NCBI RefSeq assembly: GCF_014696615.1
Contig: NZ_JACJQJ010000045.1
Location: forward strand, 1-64,000
DNA from: Nostoc linckia FACHB-104
Lineage (GTDB): Bacteria; Cyanobacteriota; Cyanobacteriia; Cyanobacteriales; Nostocaceae
Direction of reading: 5' to 3'
DNA: 64,000 nucleotides
The notes under the pieces are model-generated. The model ran no database searches and had not been told where the DNA came from. It saw nothing but the letters and a program-made list of their open reading frames with translations. The position numbers were made by a program, and so were the translations under genes. Position 1 is the first letter of the stretch; each line of letters begins with the position of its first letter. Below are positions 45,041 to 52,982 of this stretch, one piece after another.

Positions 45041-45889
45041 TTAGGGCTGACTTTGAGTATTACCTAGGTTGAAAATAAAGGGTACACTATTTTTTGCGTC
45101 GTTACCCATAACTAAAACATTGGGCATTTGAGCGCCGCCAGCTTTCCATGCTTCAATCGCTTCCTTTTGCAAAACTAACTGTCCACCTTGGGCTTTGAGC
45201 GTTTCTGCCAACAGTCTTTGCGCTTCGGCTTTACCTTTAGCACGATTAACTTCAGCTTGTGCTTCCTGTTCAGCTTCCCGCGCTACATAAACGGCTCTTT
45301 GCGCCCGTTGTTCAGCGATTTGCTTTTCTTCGACTGCTCGCGCAAATTCGGGCGAAAAAGTCAAGTCAACTACACTGGTATCTAGTACAATTATCCCATA
45401 TTTATCTAGGCGATCGCCTAAAGCATTGTCAAAGTCTTCCTTTAATTCGCTGCGTTTGGTAATTGCTTCTTCCACTGTTCTGCGCGCAGCAGCAATTTTA
45501 AAAGCTTCTTGGGTTTGCGGGGCAATAATTTTGGAGACAATATTGGCTAAGGTGCCTTGTTTGCGTCTTACCTCTACTACCTGAGTGGGATCGAGGCGAA
45601 AGTTAATGGCAAACCGCGCCGATAGATTTTGCAAATCCTTAGTAGAACTCTCTGCCGGCACTTCAAATTTTTGTACAGTTAAATCATATACATCTATCAC
45701 AGAAATAAAAGGTGGCTTAAGGTGGATACCCTCTAATAAGGCTCCATCCGTCGCTTTACCCAAGATACTAATTACTCCAGCTTGACCTGGGTTAATAATA
45801 ATAAAGGAATTAAACCCAATACTCACCAGTATTGCCAAAAAAATTCCTAAAACTGTGGTTTGCCAATTCGCAAATTGCTGATTCTTCAA
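45041..45889 (-). CDS. SPFH/prohibitin-family protein
   Basis: A 282-residue membrane-anchored protein. Residues 9-30 form a hydrophobic anchor (VLGIFLAILVSIGFNSFII). The SPFH domain follows (NPGQAGVISILGKATDGALL, EGIHLKPPFISVIDVYDLTV, QKFEVPAESSTKDLQNLSA). The C-terminal coiled coil has VEEAITKRSEL and EEKQIAEQRAQRAVYVAREAEQEAQ. The protein is prohibitin-like and should assemble into rings on a membrane. The C-terminus is Asn/Gln/Pro-rich. Cyanobacterial members have been linked to thylakoid or plasma membrane organisation. Confidence 0.93.
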   Translation of the reverse strand: MKNQQFANWQTTVLGIFLAILVSIGFNSFIIINPGQAGVISILGKATDGALLEGIHLKPPFISVIDVYDLTVQKFEVPAESSTKDLQNLSARFAINFRLDPTQVVEVRRKQGTLANIVSKIIAPQTQEAFKIAAARRTVEEAITKRSELKEDFDNALGDRLDKYGIIVLDTSVVDLTFSPEFARAVEEKQIAEQRAQRAVYVAREAEQEAQAEVNRAKGKAEAQRLLAETLKAQGGQLVLQKEAIEAWKAGGAQMPNVLVMGNDAKNSVPFIFNLGNTQSQP

Positions 45890-45938
45890 CTTTTAATCTC
45901 CTTAATCATCTCCGCAAGCAAATATTGGTATGGGAAAT

Positions 45939-46020
45939 GGGTAATGGGTAATGGGTAATTGGTAATAAGAATTGCTCCCTCATCTTCCTCATCTTCCTCA
46001 TCTCCCTCATCTCCCCACCC
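45939..46020. repeat. GTAATGG heptamers and CT-rich simple repeat
   Basis: GTAATGG heptamers (45939-45965) are followed by CATCTTCCT/CATCTCCCT-type units (about 45978-46018). If the first open codon of the ABC transporter frame were used, the CT tract would give a polyserine N-terminus; that is an unlikely start. Confidence 0.7.
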
Positions 46021-46078
46021 CCCGATCGCCTTGTTCAAATGTCGTGGTAATATCAATTGCACGCAACTGAGACTAATT

Positions 46079-47887
46079 GTGGCTACAGCATTTAAATCTC
46101 ATCAGGTATCAAGAAAGCGTAGGCATTCTGTGCATCCCCTCCAGCGTCTTTTGGATTATGGGCATCAGTATCGTAAACAAATTTGGCTGGCTGTCGGTTG
46201 TTCCATCCTGAATAAGCTTTTTGATTTAGCACCACCTGCTTTAATTGGGGTAGCGGTGGATGTCGTTGTGAAGCAACAGGATTCTATTATTGCTCAGTTA
46301 GGGGTAAAAGATGTTTTTGGACAATTTTTAATTCTCTCTCTGCTCACTGTCATCATTTGGATACTAGAATCGGTTTTTGAGTACGCATACGCTCAGCTTT
46401 GGCGCAATTTAGCACAGAATATTCAGCATAACCTGCGTCTGGATGCATATAAGCATTTGCAAGATTTAGAATTAGCTTATTTTGAAGAACGCAGCACTGG
46501 CGGTTTAATGTCCATTCTCAGTGATGATATTAACCAACTAGAGCGGTTTTTGGATGTAGGAGCTAATGATATTATCCAAGTTGCCACAACAGTAGTCATT
46601 ATCGGTGGTGCTTTCTTTGTTTTGGCTCCTAGTGTAGCGTGGATGGCGATGTCGCCGATGCCATTTATTCTCTGGGGTTCCTTTGCTTTTCAACGGTTGC
46701 TTGCGCCACGTTACGCTAATGTGCGGGAAAAGGTGGGTTACTTGAATGCGCGACTGGTAAATAACTTAAGCGGGATTACCACGATTAAAAGTTTTACCGC
46801 CGAAGATTATGAAACTTCCCGCTTAAAGCAAGACAGTGACGCTTACAGGCAAAGTAACGCTAAAGCTATTAAACTATCTGCTGCCTTCGTACCCTTAATT
46901 CGGATGCTGATTTTGGTGGGTTTTACAGCATTACTATTGTACGGCGGTATGGCGGCAGCGGCTGGCAAGATGTCTGTGGGTACTTACAGCGTGTTGGTAT
47001 TTTTAATTCAACGCCTGCTGTGGCCTTTAACTAGATTAGGAGAAACTTTTGACCAATATCAACGGGCAATGGCTTCTACTAATCGCGTCATGGATTTATT
47101 GGATACACCCATAACCATTCACCCTGGCGATATGGCTTTACCAGTGGAGAATGTGCGCGGTGAGGTGGAATTTAAAAATGTGACTTTTGCCTATAAAGAT
47201 AGATTTCCAGTAATTGAAAATCTATCTTTGCAAATTCCCGCCGGTAATACCATTGCCATTGTCGGTTCCACAGGTTCCGGTAAAAGCACCTTAGTTAAAC
47301 TTTTGTTGCGGCTGTATGAAATCAAAACTGGCAACATTACCTTAGATGGCATTGACTTACAAAATTTAAATTTGCGGGATTTACGCCGCTGCATTGGCTT
47401 AGTCAGTCAAGATGTATTTTTGTTTCATGGCACAGTAGCGGAAAATATAGCCTACGGTAGCTTTGAGGCGAAAGAGGAAGAAATTATCACAGCGGCGAAG
47501 GTAGCGGAAGCCCACGACTTTATTATGCACCTACCCCAAGGTTATGAGACAATCGTCGGGGAGAGAGGGCAAAAGTTGTCTGGTGGACAAAGACAGAGAA
47601 TTGCGATCGCGCGTGCAGTGTTAAAAAATCCTCCCATTTTGATTTTAGATGAAGCGACCTCGGCGGTAGATAATGAAACAGAAGCCGCAATTCAGCGATC
47701 GCTCGAACGGATCACAGTCAATAGAACCACAATTGCGATCGCACATCGTCTTTCTACCATCCGCAATGCCAATTGCATTTACGTCATGGAACATGGGAAA
47801 TTAGTAGAGTCTGGAACCCATGAGCAATTGCTAGAACAAAATGGCGTTTATGCTAGCCTCTGGCGCGTGCAATCAGGTTTGAGATAA
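46079..47887 (+). CDS. ABC exporter, fused membrane and ATPase domains
   Basis: A 602-residue half-transporter of the exporter type that should work as a dimer. The N-terminal region has about six membrane helices, with [44 protein letters not shown] and [18 protein letters not shown]. The nucleotide domain has Walker [11 protein letters not shown]-loop [11 protein letters not shown], signature LSGGQRQR, Walker [13 protein letters not shown] and the H-loop AIAHRLST. Substrate unknown (lipids, peptides or drugs). I set the start at GTG 46079 because the 40 codons before it read through repeat DNA; a later start is also possible. Confidence 0.88.
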   Translation: MATAFKSHQVSRKRRHSVHPLQRLLDYGHQYRKQIWLAVGCSILNKLFDLAPPALIGVAVDVVVKQQDSIIAQLGVKDVFGQFLILSLLTVIIWILESVFEYAYAQLWRNLAQNIQHNLRLDAYKHLQDLELAYFEERSTGGLMSILSDDINQLERFLDVGANDIIQVATTVVIIGGAFFVLAPSVAWMAMSPMPFILWGSFAFQRLLAPRYANVREKVGYLNARLVNNLSGITTIKSFTAEDYETSRLKQDSDAYRQSNAKAIKLSAAFVPLIRMLILVGFTALLLYGGMAAAAGKMSVGTYSVLVFLIQRLLWPLTRLGETFDQYQRAMASTNRVMDLLDTPITIHPGDMALPVENVRGEVEFKNVTFAYKDRFPVIENLSLQIPAGNTIAIVGSTGSGKSTLVKLLLRLYEIKTGNITLDGIDLQNLNLRDLRRCIGLVSQDVFLFHGTVAENIAYGSFEAKEEEIITAAKVAEAHDFIMHLPQGYETIVGERGQKLSGGQRQRIAIARAVLKNPPILILDEATSAVDNETEAAIQRSLERITVNRTTIAIAHRLSTIRNANCIYVMEHGKLVESGTHEQLLEQNGVYASLWRVQSGLR

Positions 47888-47929
47888 AGTCAAAAGCCAA
47901 ATGACAATTGGCTTTATTCCTCTTAATTA

Positions 47930-47957
47930 CGAATTACGAATTACAAATTACGAATTA
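47930..47957. repeat. 7-bp tandem repeat (AATTACG)
   Basis: Three to four AATTACG units end 4 bp before the ATG of the next gene. The same unit occurs at 52957-52982, where it supplies the end of the P450 gene. Confidence 0.8.
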
Positions 47958-47960
47958 TTT

Positions 47961-48389
47961 ATGTTTTTTGGAAGTCCCCAACCGGAATCAGCAGATAGCA
48001 AATGGCGCAGTCAATTAGATAGATTTGTTAAAGCCAATCAACCAGAATTGGCGGCGCTGTTTTGGGGATTGTGGCTAGAAAATGGTAACAGTCAGGGTAC
48101 TATTGGCATTGATTTACAGCCAGCACCGCATTTTGTTTATTGTCCAAAAGATGAGGTGGAGAAATTAAATAGTAGAGTTGAGAATCGACTACAAGAAATT
48201 TTAGGCATTATCGAAAATCATAAACCAGAAGTGGAAGTGGTGATGATTGGTATTGGTAAAGGTGAAATTAAGTTAATTCAATTTGCACCAGAACCACCAC
48301 CACCCACTTGTTTTGAGCAAATTGCTAAAGATGTGGATGGGTTATTGGAATTATTAGAACAACGAATGCGGGAACAGATTGTGCTTTAA
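47961..48389 (+). CDS. small hypothetical protein
   Basis: A 142-residue soluble protein that I do not recognise. It begins MFFGSPQPESADSKWRSQLD and contains LAALFWGLWLENGNSQGTIG, and then EKLNSRVENRLQEILGIIEN. The C-terminus is acidic with a PEPPPP stretch. An in-frame start 20 codons upstream at 47901 lies within AATTACG heptamers and gives residues like NYELRITNYEL, so I prefer ATG 47961. It follows the ABC exporter on the same strand. Function unknown. Confidence 0.65.
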   Translation: MFFGSPQPESADSKWRSQLDRFVKANQPELAALFWGLWLENGNSQGTIGIDLQPAPHFVYCPKDEVEKLNSRVENRLQEILGIIENHKPEVEVVMIGIGKGEIKLIQFAPEPPPPTCFEQIAKDVDGLLELLEQRMREQIVL

Positions 48390-48509
48390 CACAAAGGTTA
48401 GTTAATAATTGTCATTTTGACTCAAAAAACGCACCCCTTCGTCTACACGTAGTAGATTTTCAGTGGGGTTTAAATCCCCGACTGAACAAGGGTTGTAGAA
48501 CTTGAAATT

Positions 48510-50999
48510 TTACAGGGTTACGAAATCAGCAGCAGTAATCAAATTGGCACTCACACCTGTCAGGGTGGCTAACGTTGTGCTGCCCTGACGAATCGCCGTA
48601 TCTCCACCGATGGCTGCAATCGTCAGTTGTCCAAACGTTAACCCACCTGAAAGGGCAATCCGGTCAACAGTATCAGTAAAGTCAGTAAAGGTGTCGCCGC
48701 CTGCACTGGTAATTAGTACAAAGCGATCGCTTCCAGCTCCTCCAGTCACCGTATCAGCCCCATTACCACCATTGAGGAGATCATCGCCGTTGCCACCCAC
48801 CAGCACATCGCTACCATTGCCCCCCAAGAGAGTGTCTTTGCCATCTCCCCCATCCAAGGTATCGTTGCCGTTGTTGCCAGAGAGCTGATCGTTACCGCCT
48901 AAGCCCTTGAGGCGATCGCTGCCATTGCCCGCAGATATAATATCATCGCCGTTGTTGCCTTCAATATCCTGGTTGCGGTTGCCGGTGGAGATCACGCTAC
49001 CCACTTCAACGGTAACGGTGGCTGTGTTAGAAACTAGACTACCAGCATCAGTCAGGGTGTAGTTAAAGGAGGCAGTCCCGGAAAAGCCACCGGTGGGGGT
49101 GAAGGTAACCAATCGGGCATCCTGGTCGATACTGGAAACGGTGCCGTTATTTGTACCTGTAATGTTGAGAATTGCATTAGCTAAACCGTTGGCATCTGGG
49201 TCACTCAAATTGTCTCCCAATTCCACTGTGACGCTGGTATTCTGACTGGTGGAAACGGTTTCGCCTGTGACGCTAGGCGCTTCGTTGACATCGGTGACGT
49301 TGATGGTGAGCGCCTTTTCATAGGACAAGCCGCCTGCATCAGTGGTTTTGACGAGGATGTTGTAGGTTGGTTTGGTTTCAAAGTTAGGGGAACTGTTAAT
49401 GGTGAGCTGGTTACTTGTGATGGTGAAGGCGTTGTTGTCGGTGTCACCCGTACCAGAAATCAACGCATAGGTGAAACTGCCCCCTTCGGCATCGGTGGTG
49501 GAAAATGTGCCAATCTGTGTCCCTTCAGCTACATTTTCAGCAATGCTGGTTTGGCTGAGTGTCAAGTTGGTAGGCGCTTCGTTGACATCGGTGACGTTGA
49601 TGGTGAGCGCCTTTTCATAGGACAAGCCGCCTGCATCAGTGGTTTTGACGAGGATGTTGTAGGTTGGTTTGGTTTCAAAGTTAGGGGAACTGTTAATGGT
49701 GAGCTGGTTACTTGTGATGGTGAAGGCGTTGTTGTCGGTGTCACCCGTACCAGAAATCAACGCATAGGTGAAACTGCCCCCTTCGGCATCGGTGGTGGAA
49801 AATGTGCCAATCTGTGTCCCTTCAGCTACATTTTCAGCAATGCTGGTTTGGCTGAGTGTCAAATTGGTCGGGGCTTCGTTGACGTTGCTCAAGTTGAGGG
49901 TATAGTTGGTCGAGGCATCGGGAGTACTGCCCACAGTGGGGTCATCCACGTTCACCGTCACGTTATAAGCAGCTTTGGTTTCAAAATCGAGGATGGTGCC
50001 TGCTTTGAGGTAGAGGGCATTGTTTTGGATTTCAAAGGTCGCTGCATCGGTTCCACTGAGGCTGAGGGTGTTGCTGCCCAAGCCATCGTCGGTGATGGTG
50101 ATGTCGGCTAGCTTAATAGCGGCAGGAGTGGGAGTATTAGTTTCTGCCAGGGTTGTGGTAGGGGTGAGCAGATTGACCGCAGTGGGAGCTTTATTAACGG
50201 CGTTGATCGTTAAGCCAACAGTAGCAGTACTGGTGCCGCCTTGTCCGTCGCTGATGGTGTAGCTGAAGCTGTCTGTGCCGCTGTAGCCAGTACTAGGAGT
50301 GTAGACCAGTTTGTCATCGCTGGTATTCGTCGGGGTGCCGTTGTCGTTGATTGCGACAGTGCCGTGGGCAGGGGTAGTAAAGCCACTGATACTGAGGGGA
50401 TTGCTGTCGGGGTCAGTGTCGTTTGCTAGAACGTTGATCGTGACAGGGGTGTCTTGGTTCGTGGATGCGGTGTCAGGCTGTGCGACGGGGTTACTGTTAG
50501 GTCCGGTATAATCCACAATCAACAACGGAAAATTAGCATTGTTTAGGCCATCCCAAGGTCCAAAACGATCAGGAATCTCAGGATTTTGACGTACATTAAA
50601 GCCTGCAAAGAAATTATTCCCTGCGATTAGATTTTTTACGAAGTTTGTGACATCTAACGTGAAATCTGATGAGGTGATGGGAGTGAATGTGAGCAGATCG
50701 CTTCCTGTCGTCACATCCGCAAGTTCAAATGACCCATTGCCAGCATAGCCCGCTAAAGTCGTTTGCCCTGCTCGGACGAAGTTCGCTGTGCGAAGCCTCA
50801 ATTGGAAGCTATTAATCGTTGCCGCACTGGGCAAGGAAGATAACAAGGAAGACAAATTGAATTCAATTGCAAAACGGTATGCATTCAATTCATCGTTACC
50901 AGTTCGGAAGAATGAATTATTGGCTGAATCAAAAGAACCATTCTCTCCAAAATCAATCGCACTACTACCAGCAACTGCCTGTATTTGAGCTGTAGTCAT
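48510..50999 (-). CDS. RTX adhesin-like protein with cadherin-like repeats
   Basis: An 829-residue extracellular protein. Residues 1-170 are a beta-domain of the DNRLRE-like kind (GSSAIDFGENGSFDSANNSF). A tandem-95/cadherin-like Ig repeat follows (about 175-270), then cadherin-like repeats with NEAPTNLTLSQTSIAENVAE, including two consecutive 99-residue units that are identical in protein and almost identical in DNA. The C-terminus (about 670-770) has RTX nonapeptides (GGNDQLSGNNGNDTLDGGDG, then GGNGSDVLVGGNGDDLL). GGAGGATTGGT precedes the ATG. It is probably exported by a type I system and calcium-stabilised, at the cell surface. A decayed second copy of its C-terminus lies just upstream (51088-51245). 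Confidence 0.9.
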   Translation of the reverse strand: MTTAQIQAVAGSSAIDFGENGSFDSANNSFFRTGNDELNAYRFAIEFNLSSLLSSLPSAATINSFQLRLRTANFVRAGQTTLAGYAGNGSFELADVTTGSDLLTFTPITSSDFTLDVTNFVKNLIAGNNFFAGFNVRQNPEIPDRFGPWDGLNNANFPLLIVDYTGPNSNPVAQPDTASTNQDTPVTINVLANDTDPDSNPLSISGFTTPAHGTVAINDNGTPTNTSDDKLVYTPSTGYSGTDSFSYTISDGQGGTSTATVGLTINAVNKAPTAVNLLTPTTTLAETNTPTPAAIKLADITITDDGLGSNTLSLSGTDAATFEIQNNALYLKAGTILDFETKAAYNVTVNVDDPTVGSTPDASTNYTLNLSNVNEAPTNLTLSQTSIAENVAEGTQIGTFSTTDAEGGSFTYALISGTGDTDNNAFTITSNQLTINSSPNFETKPTYNILVKTTDAGGLSYEKALTINVTDVNEAPTNLTLSQTSIAENVAEGTQIGTFSTTDAEGGSFTYALISGTGDTDNNAFTITSNQLTINSSPNFETKPTYNILVKTTDAGGLSYEKALTINVTDVNEAPSVTGETVSTSQNTSVTVELGDNLSDPDANGLANAILNITGTNNGTVSSIDQDARLVTFTPTGGFSGTASFNYTLTDAGSLVSNTATVTVEVGSVISTGNRNQDIEGNNGDDIISAGNGSDRLKGLGGNDQLSGNNGNDTLDGGDGKDTLLGGNGSDVLVGGNGDDLLNGGNGADTVTGGAGSDRFVLITSAGGDTFTDFTDTVDRIALSGGLTFGQLTIAAIGGDTAIRQGSTTLATLTGVSANLITAADFVTL
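49274..49867 (-). repeat. two 297-bp direct repeats in RTX gene
   Basis: Units 49274-49570 and 49571-49867 are identical over nearly all positions; I see only a G/A change near the end (CAAGTTGG against CAAATTGG). They encode two identical 99-residue cadherin-like repeats. Such identity predicts length variation by recombination. Confidence 0.9.
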
Positions 51000-51087
51000 A
51001 CCAATCCTCCATTAATGGCTAGTAAACAATCCAACTAGGAAAACTTTGCAACCCACTTCTTGCTGATTAGCAATGTCCGGGAATATG

Positions 51088-51245
51088 TCAAAGTGTCACG
51101 AAATCAGCAGCAGTAATTGAGCTAGCACTCACACCCGCCAGAGTCGCTAACGTTGTGCTGCCCAGACGAATCGCAGTGTCTCCACCGATGGCTGCAATTG
51201 TCAGTTGTCCAAACGTCAATCCACCTGAGAGGGCAATCCGGTCAG
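51088..51245 (-). pseudogene. decayed C-terminus of RTX paralogue
   Basis: The minus-strand sequence matches the last 52 codons of the RTX gene 48510-50999: DRIALSGGLTFGQLTIAAIG, then TLATLAGVSASSITAADFVT and a stop. Similarity ends abruptly at about 51245, where it joins unrelated sequence. It is the tail of a lost or deleted neighbouring paralogue. The substitutions are scattered, so this is not a fresh duplication. Confidence 0.85.
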
Positions 51246-51267
51246 AGCATCCATAAAAACAAGGGTT

Positions 51268-51450
51268 TCACCTTTGTTTACAGGAGCAACTTTTCTTCCA
51301 ACCAAAGGGAGCGTAGATATCATAGATAGCTTCATTTCCTTTAGCCAACAGCAGAACCGGAGGAACCAAAAACCTCACAAACTGAAGCACCATTTTAGAG
51401 AAATTACGAGAATCCACGGGGATTTTCAACGATAAATCACTAATCTTCAT
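51268..51450 (-). CDS. short fragment-like ORF
   Basis: A 60-codon frame from an ATG that reads MKISDLSLKIPVDSRNFSKM and then LVPPVLLLAKGNEAIYDIYA. Near its end the next frame reads LPLVGRKVAPVNKGETLVFM, so it may be frameshifted, with the real product continuing past 51268 until it is cut off at the RTX remnant. I do not recognise the family. It may be a broken gene. Confidence 0.25.
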   Translation of the reverse strand: MKISDLSLKIPVDSRNFSKMVLQFVRFLVPPVLLLAKGNEAIYDIYAPFGWKKSCSCKQR

Positions 51451-51548
51451 ATAAAAATTAAATTAGCCTTGTTTTCGGGGAAATTCTCTCCAAAAAGGCA
51501 AAGCCGAACGCACCCCCACAGTTAACCTCGATACCAAGGCTCGGAAAA

Positions 51549-51671
51549 CTAGAACTTCTGGCGATCGCCCCCCAAAACCTTGTGGAACGCTAAACGCTTA
51601 CCAAAACTATTGATAAACTCAATCTCTAATCCATCTCGATTAACCTCGATTAACGTTGTTGGATGTATCAC
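51549..51671 (-). CDS. 40-codon hypothetical fragment
   Basis: A minus-strand frame from GTG to TAG that reads IHPTTLIEVNRDGLEIEFIN, followed by SFGKRLAFHKVLGGDRQKF. The centre resembles the final strands of small DUF4926-type proteins, but this is only a resemblance. No start signal is convincing. It may be the tail of a decayed gene. Confidence 0.2.
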   Translation of the reverse strand: MIHPTTLIEVNRDGLEIEFINSFGKRLAFHKVLGGDRQKF

Positions 51672-51792
51672 TTTGGGCGTTTAATTTTGATGTACCAGAC
51701 TCCCAGCTTTGGAGAGCCGTTTCATCCGTAATGATATGTATTTTGTCAATTACTATTGGCTATAAATCAATACGGTTCAGTTAAGGATAATC

Positions 51793-51867
51793 GTAGGTTG
51801 GGTTGAACGAAGTGAAACCCAACAAAACCCCCAGAAATGTTGGGTTTCGTTCCTCAACCTAACCTAC
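51793..51867. repeat. inverted repeat truncating the HigA gene
   Basis: GTAGGTTGGGTTGA...AAACCCAACA (51793-51824) pairs with TGTTGGGTTTCG...TAACCTAC (51838-51867) across a 13-base loop. Similar palindromes around GTAGGTTGGGTTGA are known in many cyanobacterial genomes. The antitoxin frame enters this element and stops inside its right arm. Confidence 0.85.
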
Positions 51868-52017
51868 ACAGTTTAAGGTTTTCAACTCACTTTTATCTAT
51901 CAGGGAGTCGATTACTTCTTGCATAGCCAATAATTCATCCTCGGTAGTGATGGGACGAGGAGGGAAAGCATAAAGTAATTCCAGATAGCTTTGAGTTTTA
52001 TGTATTCCAGGGGTCAT
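51859..52017 (-). pseudogene. higA: truncated HigA-like antitoxin
   Basis: A 52-residue frame from ATG 52017 with MTPGIHKTQSYLELLYAFPP and RPITTEDELLAMQEVIDSLI, then DKSELKTLNCVG and stop. This is the N-terminal part of the HigA family found downstream of HigB-type toxins. The usual remainder, including the HTH domain of about 60-70 residues, is absent. The last residues CVG and the stop are read from the inverted repeat at 51793-51867. The ATG overlaps the toxin frame by 20 bp, as in complete HigBA pairs. Confidence 0.7.
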
Positions 52018-52273
52018 TTTTCCAATCCTCCTTATCATATTCTGCATGGGTGAGAACATGGCGGATAAAAACTTTTTGGTATTTGTAATCTACCAAAGCA
52101 ATAAGTCGATAGTTATTACCGCCGATGTTAAACACTATCAAATTACCAACTTGATCTGCGGAAGGGAAAGTTTGGTATAGTTCTACAAAGTTCTGCCATT
52201 GAGCTAAAGATGTGATTTTAGTGCAACCTGGTTGTACCTGGGAGAAAATAGATTTTTCTGGGAAACCTAACAA
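51998..52273 (-). pseudogene. higB: 5-prime-truncated HigB-type toxin
   Basis: A frame of 91 codons that opens at TTG 52273. Residues 24-91 are clearly the HigB mRNA-interferase family: SLAQWQNFVELYQTFPSADQ, VGNLIVFNIGGNNYRLIALV, KVFIRHVLTHAEYDKEDWKN. The usual N-terminus (about 25-30 residues, with a HPDA-type motif) is not present; the first 22 residues are unrelated. The toxin is thus probably truncated, and its partner antitoxin is too. The remnant would explain why a toxin gene can persist without a functional antitoxin. Confidence 0.7.
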
Positions 52274-52319
52274 ATATGGCTGGTAATTTAATACCCGCCT
52301 GGTTTCCTAAATCCTGCGA

Positions 52320-52925
52320 ATGTTTATGCAACAGTTAAAAAATAAAGTAACGAATAAATTAGAACGAATATTAGAGCAAAATTTAGTACCCCTTTTAGTC
52401 AAGTGGGGAGAATACTTAGAAAATAAAATTAGGCGTTATAAACATCAACAATTGAAGCCGCAATTAAAATTTTGTGGTGCAGATGTAAGATTTAAGCGAG
52501 ATATCAAAATTGAACATCCACAAAATGTTTCTTTAGGAAATAAAGTTTATATCGGCCCAGATGTTTTATTAGATGGTCGTGGTGGAATCACAATTGGTGA
52601 CAATAGTACAATTGGATTTAATGTTGTCATCCTTTCGGCAAATCATGATTATCAAAGTAATGATCTGCCCTATGAATATAATGTTTATATTCATAAACCA
52701 GTAGTTATTGGTCGTAATGTTTGGATTGCTGGTAATGTTCTTATTGTCCCTGGCGTGACGATTGGAGATGGCGCAATTATCGCAGCTGGTACAGTTGTAA
52801 CTGGCAATGTTGAACCTTTAGCTATTGTTGGTAATCAAGCGATGAGAACTATTAAGTATCGCGATAAAGAACATTATGAACGCCTTGCAAGTAAGCAAAA
52901 TATTAGTAATTTACCAATTGAATGA
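52320..52925 (+). CDS. left-handed beta-helix acyltransferase
   Basis: A 201-residue hexapeptide-repeat transferase, usually acetylating a sugar or an amino sugar. The N-terminal helix is followed by coils IEHPQNVSLGNKVYIGPDVL, GITIGDNSTIGFNVVILSAN, then the catalytic-type histidine region NHDYQSNDLPYEY and PVVIGRNVWIAGNVLIVPGV. Near the end, TIGDGAIIAAGTVVTGNVEP and YAIVGNQAM-type residues are present. It is of the WbbJ/maltose-acetyltransferase-like type. It lies alone between remnant TA genes and P450. Codon use does not stand out. Confidence 0.9.
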   Translation: MFMQQLKNKVTNKLERILEQNLVPLLVKWGEYLENKIRRYKHQQLKPQLKFCGADVRFKRDIKIEHPQNVSLGNKVYIGPDVLLDGRGGITIGDNSTIGFNVVILSANHDYQSNDLPYEYNVYIHKPVVIGRNVWIAGNVLIVPGVTIGDGAIIAAGTVVTGNVEPLAIVGNQAMRTIKYRDKEHYERLASKQNISNLPIE

Positions 52926-52956
52926 TGCGTTCGCCAAAGCGAACGCATCTACGTCT

Positions 52957-52982
52957 TAATTACGAATTACGAATTACGAATT
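52957..52982. repeat. AATTACG heptamers forming P450 C-terminus
   Basis: Three AATTACG units. On the minus strand they encode the last residues LIRNS and the stop codon of the P450 gene, so the repeat has redefined the gene end. Confidence 0.85.

Larger units (their letters stand above)
51246..51858. other. gene-remnant region between RTX and HigBA
   Basis: No intact gene is supported. Two minor minus-strand frames are open: 51268-51450 (60 codons, starting MKISDLSLKIPVDSRNFSK) and 51549-51671 (40 codons from GTG, with EVNRDGLEIEFINSFGKRLA). The first has an alternative +1 reading (PVNKGETLVFMDAL) past its stop. These look like fragments of lost genes. The region ends in an inverted repeat at 51793-51867. 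Confidence 0.5.

Noticed and set aside
45959-46078. Polyserine N-terminal extension of the ABC exporter
   Set aside because: Reads through a CT-rich simple repeat starting from TTG; the core begins near GTG 46079.
49551-50111. 186-codon plus-strand frame inside the RTX gene
   Set aside because: Shadow of the minus-strand RTX repeats; composition reflects the repeat.
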